Positions 20,769-32,105 of a stretch of 64,000 bases of DNA are shown here, piece by piece. Origin of the DNA: Peteryoungia ipomoeae (lineage in GTDB: Bacteria; Pseudomonadota; Alphaproteobacteria; Rhizobiales; Rhizobiaceae); the NCBI RefSeq assembly GCF_004912165.1, contig NZ_STGV01000004.1:124001-188000 (forward strand). The letters are read 5' to 3'. Under the pieces are notes generated by a model. The model did not search any database. It saw only the letters and a list, made by a program, of their open reading frames with translations, and was not told the origin of the DNA. Every line of letters starts with the position of its first letter. Position 1 is the stretch's first letter. Both the position numbers and the translations under genes were made by a program.

Positions 20769-21425
20769 TCAGCCGCCGCGCTTCTGTCCATGGACTTCGG
20801 CATAGGGGATTTCGAAGACGCTCGGATCGAACTGCACGCCGTTCTGGACGTTGAAGATCATGACAGATGTATCCTTCTTCTGCATGTCTGTGATCGTCCA
20901 CTGGCGCAGTTCATAGGTCTTGGGGTCGAACATCAGCGTGATGGTCGACTCGCCAAAGATGGTCCGGTCACCCAGCACGATGGTGGTCAGGTCAGCTTCT
21001 TCCTTTACGTCGCGGACCAGCTGGTTGCCGAGATCGATGCGATCGGCCAGCAGCATGCTGAGCGGTGTCTTGCTCAAGGGGTAGATGTCCCAGGTCTTAA
21101 GCTTGGAATTGCCGATAACAACATTCTTGCCGTCGGAGATGACGCGCATCGGCGAAGGTTTTTCGTAGTTGAAGCGCAGCTTGCCCGGACGTTCGATGAA
21201 GAACTTGCCGCCGGTCTGTTCGCCGCGCGGGCCAAACTGGACAAATTCGCCGGTCATGGTTTTCACGCCGGAAAAATGGTCGGCAATCTGCTGGGCAGCA
21301 TCCGTTGCCGCCATTCCTGGAAAGGGCAGAGCGGCCAAAGCCATGAATGCGGCGGTACCCAGCACGAACTGGCGGCGGCTTGCCAGAGCCGGCAGTCCTG
21401 CAGCGCGGTCAGTCTTGTGTGTCAT
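20769..21425 (-). CDS. lolA: Outer-membrane lipoprotein carrier LolA family
   Basis: A 218-aa periplasmic chaperone carrying lipoproteins from LolCDE to the outer membrane. A signal peptide (ASRRQFVLGTAAFMALAALP, ending MAAT) precedes the LolA fold with FSGVKTMTGEFVQFGPRG and RPGKLRFNYEKPSP. The twin Arg in the signal hints at Tat use, but LolA is normally Sec-exported. It follows ftsK by 124 nt on the same strand. Confidence 0.9.
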   Translation of the reverse strand: MTHKTDRAAGLPALASRRQFVLGTAAFMALAALPFPGMAATDAAQQIADHFSGVKTMTGEFVQFGPRGEQTGGKFFIERPGKLRFNYEKPSPMRVISDGKNVVIGNSKLKTWDIYPLSKTPLSMLLADRIDLGNQLVRDVKEEADLTTIVLGDRTIFGESTITLMFDPKTYELRQWTITDMQKKDTSVMIFNVQNGVQFDPSVFEIPYAEVHGQKRGG

Positions 21426-21549
21426 TTGGTACTCCTTGAATTGTTCAGGGTTTCCCCCACAAACGCGGCGGCTTCATGGCGATTTGGAGAGCGTCCGTGC
21501 GGCAACTCGTCCGGGGTCTCCATTGTTCCATTCATGGTCTGCGCCTGTG

Positions 21550-24171
<2,622 letters not shown>

Positions 24172-24261
24172 AGTCTCTGCCTTGCGCTCAGGAGTTCCCC
24201 GAATAGATGTCAGAGGCCGATTCTGGCCAGGATGTGGCATTCACCCTACAGGATTCGGGGT

Positions 24262-24276
24262 TAATGGCGCATTAAC
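24262..24276. promoter_or_regulatory. Candidate CtrA box upstream of ftsK
   Basis: TTAA-TGGCGCA-TTAA, the full alphaproteobacterial CtrA half-site pair with N7 spacing, followed by CC. It is 91 nt before the ftsK ATG, between ftsK and the amtB terminator. Confidence 0.55.
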
Positions 24277-24313
24277 CATGCGCTGTGTCGCGCAGGTGAC
24301 GCTGAACGCAAGA

Positions 24314-24340
24314 ACGCCCGGGTCTTGGGGACCCGGGCGC
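24314..24340 (-). terminator. Terminator after amtB
   Basis: CGCCCGGGTC and GACCCGGGCG form a perfect 10-bp stem with a 5-nt loop, 30 nt after the amtB stop. The U tract that follows is weak (GTTCTTG). Confidence 0.75.
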
Positions 24341-24370
24341 ACTTTCATGCCATCAGTCTTGGGAGGCCGA

Positions 24371-25726
24371 TCAGCTGTGGTAGGCGGCTTCGCCGTGCGA
24401 GGCGAGGTCGAGACCTTCGCGTTCGGCTTCGACCGGTACGCGCAGGCCGATGACGATATCGACCAGCTTGTAGAGGATGACCGAGAGGATGCCGCACCAC
24501 AGGATGGTGACGATGACGGCCTTCAGCTGGGTGAAGACCTGGGCGCCCATGGTCACGCCATCGGCATAGCCGATGCCGCCGAGCGAGGCCGATGCGAAGA
24601 CGCCGGTGGCGAGCGCACCGAAGAGGCCGCCGATGCCATGTACGCCGAAGACGTCGGCGGTATCGTCATAACCGAACTTGTTCTTCACCACGGCGACGAA
24701 GAAGTAGCAGAGCGGCGAGACGATGAGGCCCATCACGATGGCGCCCATCGGACCGGCGATGCCGGCAGCGGGAGTGATCGCAACCAGGCCGGCGATCATG
24801 CCGGAGGCGGCGCCAAGCATGGAGGCCTTGCCGCGGGTCAGGGCTTCGACGAGGACCCAGGAAACGATCGCAGCCGCCGTTGCAATGAAGGTGTTGACGG
24901 TTGCGAGCATCGCGCCGCCGGAGGCTTCGAGGTTGGAGCCGGCATTGAAGCCGAACCAGCCAACCCAGAGCATGGCAGCACCAACCATGGTCAGTGTCAT
25001 CGAATGCGGGGCCATCATGTCCTTGCCGTAGCCGACGCGCTTGCCGATCATGATCGAGCCGATAAGGCCGGCAACACCGGCATTGATGTGAACGACGGTA
25101 CCGCCGGCAAAGTCGAGAGCGCCCCAGCCGAAGATCAGGCCGTTGGCATCCCAGACCATGTGGGCAATCGGGAAGTAGACGAGCGTGACCCAGAGCAGGC
25201 AGAAGACGACTGCCGCGGAAAACTTGATGCGTTCGGCAAAGGCGCCGACGATCAGAGCCGGCGTCAGGGCCGCAAAGGTCATCTGGAACATGATGAAGAT
25301 GTATTCCGGAATGACGGCGTCAGAGAAGGTCGCAGCCGTGCTCTCGGGCGTGACACCCGCGAGGAACATCTTGGCAAAGCCGCCGAAATAGGGGCTCGTC
25401 GAGCCGCCGAAGGCAAAAGAGTAACCGTAGATCACCCAGACCAGCATGATCGCAGCGCCAACGACCGTGCACTGCATCAGCACGGACAGCATGTTCTTGG
25501 CGCGGACGAGGCCGCCGTAGAACAGGGCGAGGCCCGGCATCAGCATGAAGAGAACCAGGATCGTGCAAAGGAACATGAAGGCGGTATCGCCCTTGTTCGG
25601 GACAGGTGCGGCAGCAGCGGCCTCAACGGCGGCCGGGGCGGCTTCCTGGGCAAGGGCGATGACCGGGGCCAGAAGGGCCGCCGCGCCGGCGCCAAGACCA
25701 AGCTTGGTAATTGAATTGAACTGCAT
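24371..25726 (-). CDS. amtB: Ammonium transporter AmtB
   Basis: A 451-aa Amt channel. A cleavable-looking N-terminus ending VIALAQEA and an Ala-rich spacer precede eleven membrane helices. Conserved stretches are GDTAFMFLCTILVLFMLMPG, the FGGSTSPYFGGF region, the pore His block FAGGTVVHINAGVAGL and the second pore His block FGVHGIGGLFGALATGVFA. It follows glnK by 28 nt, the usual arrangement in which GlnK binds and plugs AmtB under nitrogen excess. Confidence 0.96.
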   Translation of the reverse strand: MQFNSITKLGLGAGAAALLAPVIALAQEAAPAAVEAAAAAPVPNKGDTAFMFLCTILVLFMLMPGLALFYGGLVRAKNMLSVLMQCTVVGAAIMLVWVIYGYSFAFGGSTSPYFGGFAKMFLAGVTPESTAATFSDAVIPEYIFIMFQMTFAALTPALIVGAFAERIKFSAAVVFCLLWVTLVYFPIAHMVWDANGLIFGWGALDFAGGTVVHINAGVAGLIGSIMIGKRVGYGKDMMAPHSMTLTMVGAAMLWVGWFGFNAGSNLEASGGAMLATVNTFIATAAAIVSWVLVEALTRGKASMLGAASGMIAGLVAITPAAGIAGPMGAIVMGLIVSPLCYFFVAVVKNKFGYDDTADVFGVHGIGGLFGALATGVFASASLGGIGYADGVTMGAQVFTQLKAVIVTILWCGILSVILYKLVDIVIGLRVPVEAEREGLDLASHGEAAYHS

Positions 25727-25754
25727 GTGTGAAAAACTCCCCTAACCGCCGTTT

Positions 25755-26219
<465 letters not shown>

Positions 26220-26223
26220 TTAT

Positions 26224-26244
26224 TGATTTATTGAGGTCTTATCG
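26224..26244 (-). repeat. 21-bp motif also found upstream of leuC
   Basis: Minus strand CGATAAGACCTCAA then TAAATCA; 20 of 21 positions equal to 13894-13914. It lies 24 bp upstream of the sigma-54 promoter of glnK. Confidence 0.4.
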
Positions 26245-26256
26245 TGAGATGTCAGA

Positions 26257-26280
26257 AAACGGGCATTTGAACGCCCGTTG
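26257..26280 (-). terminator. Terminator after tesB
   Basis: AACGGGC and GCCCGTT pair around an 8-nt loop; on the minus strand TTTTC follows. It is about 42 nt after the tesB stop and would isolate tesB from glnK. Confidence 0.7.
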
Positions 26281-26281
26281 A

Positions 26282-26298
26282 GCGCATAATTTTTGCGC
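26282..26298. promoter_or_regulatory. NtrC-like palindrome upstream of glnK
   Basis: GCGCA-N7-TGCGC, with the 17-bp geometry of NtrC enhancers (TGCAC-N7-GTGCA), 82 bp upstream of the sigma-54 promoter. The half-sites are only partial matches. A second perfect 15-bp palindrome, GCGTAAAGTTTACGC (26313-26327), overlaps the end of tesB. Confidence 0.4.
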
Positions 26299-26321
26299 AT
26301 TTTTTCCGCGCTGCGTAAAGT

Positions 26322-27206
26322 TTACGCATTTGCCCGTTTGCGGATCAGCCCTTCTTGGGCCACCGAAGCGACCAGCCGTCCGTCACGGGTAAAGATACTG
26401 CCGCGTGTCATGCCGCGTGCGCCGGCAGCGCTTGGGCTGTCCTGCGTGTAGAGCATCCAGTCGCTCAGATCGTAGGGGCGGTGAAACCACATGGCATGGT
26501 CGAGGCTTGCCACCTGAAGGTCCGGATCGAAGATCGATGTGCCGTGTGCATACAGCGAGGTGTCGAGCAAGGTCATGTCGGACAGATAGGCAAGCACGGC
26601 TGCCTGATAGTGCCTGTCGTCAGGAACGATGCAGGACGCCTTCACCCAGATATGCGCCTCCGGTTCCAGCTTGTCGTTGGACACGTAGTGGGTCAGCGAA
26701 ACGGGGCGTATTTCAATCGGTCGCTCACGACCCCAATATTTCTTCACGAGATCCGGCGCATTCGCGAGAAAGACTTCGCGGAATTCCTTTTCGCCAAGCA
26801 GGCTCTCGGGCATCGGCACATTCGGAAGGTTGATCTGGTGATCGTAGCCGGGTTCTTCGATCTGGAACGACGCCGACATGGAAAAGATCGCCTTGCCATG
26901 CTGTACGGCCACGACCCGCCTTGTCGTGAAGGATGCCCCATCGCGAATGCGCTCGACCTGGTAGATGATCGGAATCGAGGGGTCGCCCGGTCGCATGAAA
27001 TAGGCATGCAGCGAATGGACGGGGCGGTCAGGCTCCACGCAGCGCTGGGCTGCCATCAGTGCCTGAGCAATGACAAGTCCGCCAAAGACGCGCTGCCAGC
27101 CGTTTTGCGGACTGCTGCCACGAAACAGGTTTTCCTCCAGCTTTTCGAGATCGAGACGCGCGATCAGGTCCTGCATGGCTTCGGTTTGTCCGTGTGGCTG
27201 CGACAT
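26322..27206 (-). CDS. tesB: Acyl-CoA thioesterase II (TesB)
   Basis: A 294-aa double-hotdog thioesterase hydrolysing acyl-CoA. Blocks include NLFRGSSPQNGWQRVFGGLV, SLHAYFMRPGDPSIPIIY and the second hotdog catalytic Asp region ASLDHAMWFHRPYD. The start MSQPHGQTEAM gives normal length; a long upstream in-frame stretch is Cys/His-rich and unlike the family. Divergent from the ubiquinone hydroxylase, with an 84-nt gap containing a CTATATAG element. Confidence 0.93.
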   Translation of the reverse strand: MSQPHGQTEAMQDLIARLDLEKLEENLFRGSSPQNGWQRVFGGLVIAQALMAAQRCVEPDRPVHSLHAYFMRPGDPSIPIIYQVERIRDGASFTTRRVVAVQHGKAIFSMSASFQIEEPGYDHQINLPNVPMPESLLGEKEFREVFLANAPDLVKKYWGRERPIEIRPVSLTHYVSNDKLEPEAHIWVKASCIVPDDRHYQAAVLAYLSDMTLLDTSLYAHGTSIFDPDLQVASLDHAMWFHRPYDLSDWMLYTQDSPSAAGARGMTRGSIFTRDGRLVASVAQEGLIRKRANA

Positions 27207-27290
27207 ATTGCATGGCTCCGCGTGTAGGCACTTGTGCAAGGCTGATCTATATAGGGGTGAAGAAAGTCTACAAGTGCAAAGGAATGTACG

Positions 27291-28505
27291 ATGCTGGATG
27301 TGCTCGTCGTCGGTGGCGGTTATGTCGGACTGTCGGTTGCTGTCGCAATCAAGCAGGCGGCCCCGCATCTTTCCGTCGAAGTGGTCGAGGCGGCTCCTGA
27401 GGATGCCTGGAAAAAAGACCCACGTGCGTCCGCCATCATCTCCGCCGCAACGAAGATGCTCGACGTCTTCGGTCTGTGGGAGCGGATCGAGCCCGATGCG
27501 CAGCCGATCAACCGGATGATCGTAACGGATTCAAAAACCTCCGATCCGGTTCGCCCGGTCTTCCTGACCTTTGATGGCTCGGTCGAAGATGGGCGTCCCT
27601 TTGCCCATATGATCCCGAATGTGTCGATGGTCGCGGCGTTGCGCGATGCCTGCGCAGCACGCGGCATCGCCATTCGCCATGGTCTCAAGGCAACCGGTTT
27701 TCGCGATACCGGTCCATCCGCCGAACTGACCCTGTCGGATGGCTCCACCATCATGAGCCGCCTGGTCGTCGCCTGTGATGGTGTGCGCTCGAAGCTTCGC
27801 GATCTGGCGGGGATCAGAACCGTCACCTGGCAATATGGCCAGTCGGGCATTGTCACGACTGTCGAGCATGAGCGCCGGCACGAAGGTGTCGCAGAAGAGC
27901 ATTTCCTGCCCGCCGGGCCCTTCGCCATCCTGCCGCTCACCGGCAATCGTTCGTCACTGGTCTGGACGGAACGCACGGAAGATGCCGATCGTCTCGTTGC
28001 CTCCGATGACCTTCTCTTCGAGGCAGAGTTGGAGCGTCGCTTCGGTCACAAGCTCGGCACCATCCGTGCCACGACTGATCGCCGGGCGTTTCCGCTCGGG
28101 CTCACGCTCGCGCGTGCCTTCGTCGCGCCGCGCCTGGCGCTCGCTGGCGATGCGGCGCATGGCATTCACCCGATCTCCGGCCAGGGCCTCAACCTCGGCT
28201 TCAAGGATGTGGCGGCTCTTGCCGAAACCGTTGTCGATGCAGATCGCCTGGGTCTCGACATCGGCTCCATCAGCGTTCTTGAGCGCTACCAGACCTGGCG
28301 TCGCTTCGACACCTTCCGCATGGGCGTGACGACGGATGTGCTCAACCGGCTGTTCTCGAATGATGTGACGCCGATCCGGGTGTTGCGCGACTTTGGCCTC
28401 GGGCTGGTGGATCGCGTGCCAGCGCTTAAATCCTATTTCATCCGCGAAGCGGCGGGCACGGCAACGGCCAATGCTCCGCGGCTGCTCGCCGGCCAAGCCA
28501 TCTGA
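27291..28505 (+). CDS. UbiH/UbiF-family FAD hydroxylase (probably ubiquinone synthesis)
   Basis: A 404-aa class A flavin monooxygenase. The Rossmann motif LVVGGGYVGLSVAVAIK, the DG motif VACDGVRSKLRDLAG and the FAD-ribityl motif LALAGDAAHGIHPISGQGLNLGF are intact. The family hydroxylates the ubiquinone ring; alphaproteobacteria use UbiL/UbiM-type members with different regioselectivity, so the exact position is not assigned. Confidence 0.88.
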   Translation: MLDVLVVGGGYVGLSVAVAIKQAAPHLSVEVVEAAPEDAWKKDPRASAIISAATKMLDVFGLWERIEPDAQPINRMIVTDSKTSDPVRPVFLTFDGSVEDGRPFAHMIPNVSMVAALRDACAARGIAIRHGLKATGFRDTGPSAELTLSDGSTIMSRLVVACDGVRSKLRDLAGIRTVTWQYGQSGIVTTVEHERRHEGVAEEHFLPAGPFAILPLTGNRSSLVWTERTEDADRLVASDDLLFEAELERRFGHKLGTIRATTDRRAFPLGLTLARAFVAPRLALAGDAAHGIHPISGQGLNLGFKDVAALAETVVDADRLGLDIGSISVLERYQTWRRFDTFRMGVTTDVLNRLFSNDVTPIRVLRDFGLGLVDRVPALKSYFIREAAGTATANAPRLLAGQAI

Positions 28506-28520
28506 CGCAAGGCGGAAAAC

Positions 28521-28718
28521 CTAAGTCGGTGTCGGGAGTTTACGTGCTTCCGATACCAGCATGATCGGGATACCGTCGCGGATCGGATAGGCGAGCTTGG
28601 CCTTTTCGGAAATCAGTTCGTTGCGCTCGCGGTCGTAGCGCAACGTTCCCTTGGTGAGCGGGCAGACGAGCAGCTCCAGCATTTTCACGTCCGCTGTGCT
28701 GGCAAGGTTGGCGGCCAT
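28521..28718 (-). CDS. Trm112-family protein
   Basis: A 65-aa protein of the Trm112/YcaR type: [26 protein letters not shown] then [16 protein letters not shown]. In eukaryotes Trm112 activates methyltransferases; bacterial members have a reduced zinc site, here only one Cys in VCP. The ATG at 28718 was chosen over a GTG that overlaps the preceding stop. Coupled to the LON-domain gene. Confidence 0.88.
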   Translation of the reverse strand: MAANLASTADVKMLELLVCPLTKGTLRYDRERNELISEKAKLAYPIRDGIPIMLVSEARKLPTPT

Positions 28719-28720
28719 GG

Positions 28721-29398
28721 TCACTGCAGGATCGTGTCCGAATCGCCGAAGGTGCGCGCCAGCACGATTTCGGTGATGGCAACCAGCGTTTCGGCACGGG
28801 TCTTGAGATCGGGAGCCTCCAGAAGCGCCTGCTTTTCGGCCGGGCCAAAGGGCGACATCATCGCCATCGAGGTGACCAGCGTCGTGTTGGATGCACGCTC
28901 GACACTTTCCCAGTCCGCTTCCAGCTTGTTGGCATCGAGATAGGCCCGGAAGGCTGCCAGAAGTCCGGCGCGATCGACCTGGCTGTCGTCTTCGCTACTC
29001 ACAAGGTCCGCTATGAAGGGCGCAATCTTGAAGCAGCGATAGAGCTTGCTGCCCGGCACCTCATCCATCAGCCGAAAGCGGCAGACACCTGAAAGCGAAA
29101 GGATATAGCGACCGTCGCCGGTTTCGGAGAAGGATGTGATCCGTCCGATGCAGCCGACCGGCGCCAGCGCCGGGCGTTCCGGCAGAATGTTCGTCTGGGC
29201 TTCCGTTAACGCAGGCTGAATCATGCCGATCAGCCTGTTGCTGGCGAGCGCGTCGTCCAGCATGGCAAGGTAGCGTGGCTCGAACACGTTGAGTGGCAAT
29301 TGGCCGCCCGGCAGAAGCAGCGCACCGGAAATCGGAAAGACCGGCAGTTTCTCCGGCAGGTCCTTTTCCGAAAGATATCTGGCATTTCCAACTTGCAT
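28721..29398 (-). CDS. LON substrate-binding-domain protein
   Basis: A 225-aa protein with only the N-terminal PUA-like domain of Lon protease ([33 protein letters not shown]). It lacks the AAA+ and protease parts. Function unknown; such stand-alone domains often sit beside Trm112 and thioredoxin-TPR genes in rhizobia, as here. Confidence 0.88.
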   Translation of the reverse strand: MQVGNARYLSEKDLPEKLPVFPISGALLLPGGQLPLNVFEPRYLAMLDDALASNRLIGMIQPALTEAQTNILPERPALAPVGCIGRITSFSETGDGRYILSLSGVCRFRLMDEVPGSKLYRCFKIAPFIADLVSSEDDSQVDRAGLLAAFRAYLDANKLEADWESVERASNTTLVTSMAMMSPFGPAEKQALLEAPDLKTRAETLVAITEIVLARTFGDSDTILQ

Positions 29399-29457
29399 CG
29401 GCGCTTATCCCGTCTGGCGGGCCTTTGTGCCCGCCTCAGTCACTCCTATGTGGAGAG

Positions 29458-29482
29458 CGCCGGGCAAAACTCAAGCCCGGCG
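29458..29482 (-). terminator. Hairpin after the thioredoxin-TPR gene
   Basis: CGCCGGGC and GCCCGGCG form a perfect 8-bp stem around a 9-nt loop, 6 nt after the stop. No T tract follows. A second inverted repeat, GGCGGGC/GCCCGCC, lies at 29416-29435. Confidence 0.5.
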
Positions 29483-29487
29483 ACGGC

Positions 29488-30468
29488 TCAGGAAAACAGG
29501 ATTGAAGACAGCTTGCGGCGTGCGGCAATCGTTGCCGGATCCTTCGGTCCCCAAACCTCGAAGAACTGCAAAAGCTGCTTGCGCGCGCCATCATCCTCAA
29601 AACTGCGGTCGCGCTTCATCAGCAGGAGCAGGTGATCGGCGGCCTCGTCGCGGCGTCCCTCGACATTGCGGATCTTGGCAAGCTTCAGACGTGCCGCGTG
29701 ATCGTCGGGATTGAGCGACAGCGTATGTTCGAGCGCAACCGGATCGCCAAGCTTGCGGGCTTCGTCAATCTGATCGAGACGCGTCAGCAAAGCCTGGATT
29801 TCGGCAGCGCCGCCAATTTCCGGCGGCAGATTGGTCAGCAGTTCGCGGGCACGCTGATGCTGGTTGGCGACAATCATGCATTCCGCCATGCCGGCAAGTG
29901 CCTTGGCATTGTCAGAATCAGCCTGGATGATCGCGGCAAAGAGCTGGGCGGCATGGTCGATATTGCCGGCGGCCAGCAATTCGTTGGCCTGTTCGAGCAC
30001 GGCCGCGATTTCAGCTGCCTGATCGGCACCGGCGGGGCCGGCAATCTTGTCGATGAAGGCCTTGACCTGGCTTTCCGGCAAGGCGCCCATGAAGCCGTCT
30101 GCGGGCCTGCCGTCAACAAAGGCGACGACGGCGGGGATCGACTGGATGCCGAGTTGACCGGGAATGGCCGGATGGTCGTCGATGTTCATCTTGACGAGCT
30201 TCACGCGCCCACCGGCTTCCTTGACCGCCTTTTCGATAATCGGGGTCAGCTGACGGCAGGGGCCGCACCAGGGTGCCCAGAAGTCGACGAGAACCGGCTG
30301 GTTGCGCGATTCCTCCATCACATCCTTGGCAAAGGCTGCGGTCGTCGTGTCCTTGATCAGGTCGGCAGGGTTGGCGCCGCCTGCCGGTGCCGGTGCACCG
30401 CCAATTTGTGCATTGGCGGTCATCGTCTGACTGCCATAGCCCCCATATGGATTTCCATAGTCGCTCAT
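29488..30468 (-). CDS. Thioredoxin-TPR co-chaperone (CnoX/YbbN-like)
   Basis: A 326-aa protein: a 50-residue Gly/Ala-rich N-terminal segment, a thioredoxin domain with active WCGPC (VLVDFWAPWCGPCRQLTPII), then TPR-like helices to the end. E. coli CnoX has a related layout and protects unfolded proteins under oxidative stress; there the redox site is SXXC, whereas this protein keeps CXXC. It is first in a minus-strand run with the LON and Trm112 genes. Confidence 0.9.
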   Translation of the reverse strand: MSDYGNPYGGYGSQTMTANAQIGGAPAPAGGANPADLIKDTTTAAFAKDVMEESRNQPVLVDFWAPWCGPCRQLTPIIEKAVKEAGGRVKLVKMNIDDHPAIPGQLGIQSIPAVVAFVDGRPADGFMGALPESQVKAFIDKIAGPAGADQAAEIAAVLEQANELLAAGNIDHAAQLFAAIIQADSDNAKALAGMAECMIVANQHQRARELLTNLPPEIGGAAEIQALLTRLDQIDEARKLGDPVALEHTLSLNPDDHAARLKLAKIRNVEGRRDEAADHLLLLMKRDRSFEDDGARKQLLQFFEVWGPKDPATIAARRKLSSILFS

Positions 30469-30536
30469 GCGCGAAACTCCCGCCTCTTGTTCCGGCCCGC
30501 AAGTTGAGGTCCGGACGATCCTTACAAGATCATATG

Positions 30537-31061
30537 TCAGCCCGTGACTTTCAAGACAAGCGGCCTGTGTCCGGTGGCCTCCATGAAGCGAAGGAGATCG
30601 TCGCGGCCAATGGATGTTGTCGCGTCATTGGTCAGCGGGTGACAGTTGATCGTGTCGTGTTCCATCAGATCAGCATCCAGCACAAAGGTTACATTATGCC
30701 CCTTGTCGTTGATCGCGCCAAAGGCGGTCACCGAGCCCGGTACCACGCCCAGATATTCCATCAGCTTCTCCGGCTTGCCAAAGGAAACCTTGCTCGCGGC
30801 TCCGATCAGCGTATGCACCGTCTTCAGATCGACCGAAGCATTTTCCTCGACGGTCAGCAGGAAGAAGTTGCCCTTCTTGTCTTTGACGAAGAGATTTTTT
30901 GTGTGGCCGCCGGGGATCTCGTCCCGCAGCGAAACCGATTCCGCCACGGTGAATACCGGCGGATGATACTTGGTGGAATGGCCGATCCCCAACGCGTCGA
31001 GGAAGCGGAAGAGGTCGTCAGCCGTTGCCGGCGGTACGGAAGCGGTCTCAGGCGTCATCAA
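30537..31061 (-). CDS. Prolyl-tRNA editing protein (ProX/YbaK family)
   Basis: A 174-aa free-standing INS-like editing domain hydrolysing mischarged Ala-tRNA(Pro). Blocks are GGHTKNLFVKDKKGNFFLL, where the conserved Lys positions lie, and GSVTAFGAINDKGHNVTFVLD. The length suits ProXp-ala. Monocistronic, upstream of tRNA-Gly on the other strand. Confidence 0.88.
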   Translation of the reverse strand: MMTPETASVPPATADDLFRFLDALGIGHSTKYHPPVFTVAESVSLRDEIPGGHTKNLFVKDKKGNFFLLTVEENASVDLKTVHTLIGAASKVSFGKPEKLMEYLGVVPGSVTAFGAINDKGHNVTFVLDADLMEHDTINCHPLTNDATTSIGRDDLLRFMEATGHRPLVLKVTG

Positions 31062-31230
31062 TCAGTCCTTTGTGCGTGCCTTGGCCATTCAGCTCTGCTT
31101 TCGGCCAGAACTATGCTTCCAAAGCCCCTGGCGCAATCTTGTTTGCGCCAAATAATCCCGTCATTTCCGTGGCTTGCGAGATTTTTTCGAGCGAATTGCA
31201 TTTTTTTCGCATCTCCACGTCATTTCCCTG

Positions 31231-31259
31231 TTGCATTTGAAAATCGATTGGGCCATATA
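31231..31259 (+). promoter_or_regulatory. Candidate promoter of tRNA-Gly
   Basis: TTGCAT (31231-31236) and CATATA (31254-31259) with a 17-nt spacer, 63 nt before the tRNA. Confidence 0.5.
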
Positions 31260-31322
31260 CCGCCCGTCGCCGCAAGACGGACGGCCCACGATCCAGACAC
31301 TACCCCAGGATCGCGGTTATGA

Positions 31323-31397
31323 GCGGGTGTAGCTCAGGGGTAGAGCACAACCTTGCCAAGGTTGGGGTCGAGCGTTCGAATCGCTTCACCCGCTCCA
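31323..31397 (+). tRNA. tRNA-Gly, anticodon GCC
   Basis: Acceptor arms GCGGGTG and CACCCGC pair fully. The D-loop AGCTCAGGGGTAGAGCA, the anticodon stem CCTT-GCC-AAGG (anticodon 31355-31357) and the T-loop GTTCGAATC are canonical. The CCA end is encoded (31395-31397). Its 3' side borders a foreign-looking two-gene segment. Confidence 0.97.
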
Positions 31398-31565
31398 TTT
31401 CTTCTCAATCTTCCATGTGTAGACGCGTTGAATGGTCACCATACTCGTGCCTGTGGCGTAACGTGTAACTTGAATACTCTGCGTCTTTGCTGTTCTTGCC
31501 ATATCCTTGCAAGCCATGAGGGTATCGGGCATGGTCACTACTCATCCAAGCGGGAGGGGAATTGC

Positions 31566-32105
31566 GTGACGCCAGAACAAGGGCTTAAGCTTTTGCAGCA
31601 CCTGGAAAATGTCAATGACGCTGCCAAAAACATAGACGCCTTTTCGGACTGGTACCTTGTTCAGAACCGAACATCTGGCAAGCTTGAATGGCAAGCAGCT
31701 TTGCGTATCAATGGCCAGCTTGGTGGTGGGGTTGCGGCCAGGTTGGCAACACCAGCGGATGTTTGGGACAGGGACGTTTACGGACAGATCGAACTAAAGT
31801 TGCCCTTCATGCCGCGTGCCGCAAGATTAAATCCAGTTGAGTGGCGCCCTCGGAGGCCTCACAGCAATCCGGCCACCGCGCCAAAGGATTATGCGTTGAT
31901 GACATATTTTGACCGCTGGCATCCTTTTGATTTGAACCGGGAGCAAACTCCGCTTGTATTCTTGCAGGAGGCTGTAGGTGTGGCTGCGCCACTGCCAGAT
32001 GGAATTGAAAGTTTTTCAGACTATCTTCATTTCTGTGCTATCGTATGGAAGTGTCCTGACATTGAAAAGGTGCCTCCTCCGCCATGGTCTCCCAGCTTGG
32101 TGTAA
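31566..32105 (+). CDS. Accessory protein of unknown function (module gene A)
   Basis: A 179-aa protein, GTG start 7 nt after GGGAGGG. The N-terminal part is helical (GLKLLQHLENVNDAAKN); then a beta-rich section contains PHSNPATAPKDYALMTYFDRW and ends with a Pro-rich tail. Not firmly recognised; the RLN...PHSNP...DRWHPF pattern recalls small DUF proteins encoded next to DUF1828 genes, but this is only an impression. It overlaps gene B by 22 bp. Codon use is more AT-rich than the neighbours. Confidence 0.65.
   Translation: MTPEQGLKLLQHLENVNDAAKNIDAFSDWYLVQNRTSGKLEWQAALRINGQLGGGVAARLATPADVWDRDVYGQIELKLPFMPRAARLNPVEWRPRRPHSNPATAPKDYALMTYFDRWHPFDLNREQTPLVFLQEAVGVAAPLPDGIESFSDYLHFCAIVWKCPDIEKVPPPPWSPSLV

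Noticed and set aside
27207..27290. GCACTTGT/ACAAGTGC inverted repeat between tesB and the hydroxylase gene
   Set aside because: Arms of 8 bp over a 34-nt spacer are too weak to claim an operator.
26228..27368. Longer tesB start at 27368
   Set aside because: The extension would overlap the divergent ubiquinone hydroxylase gene and its promoter, and is unlike the family.
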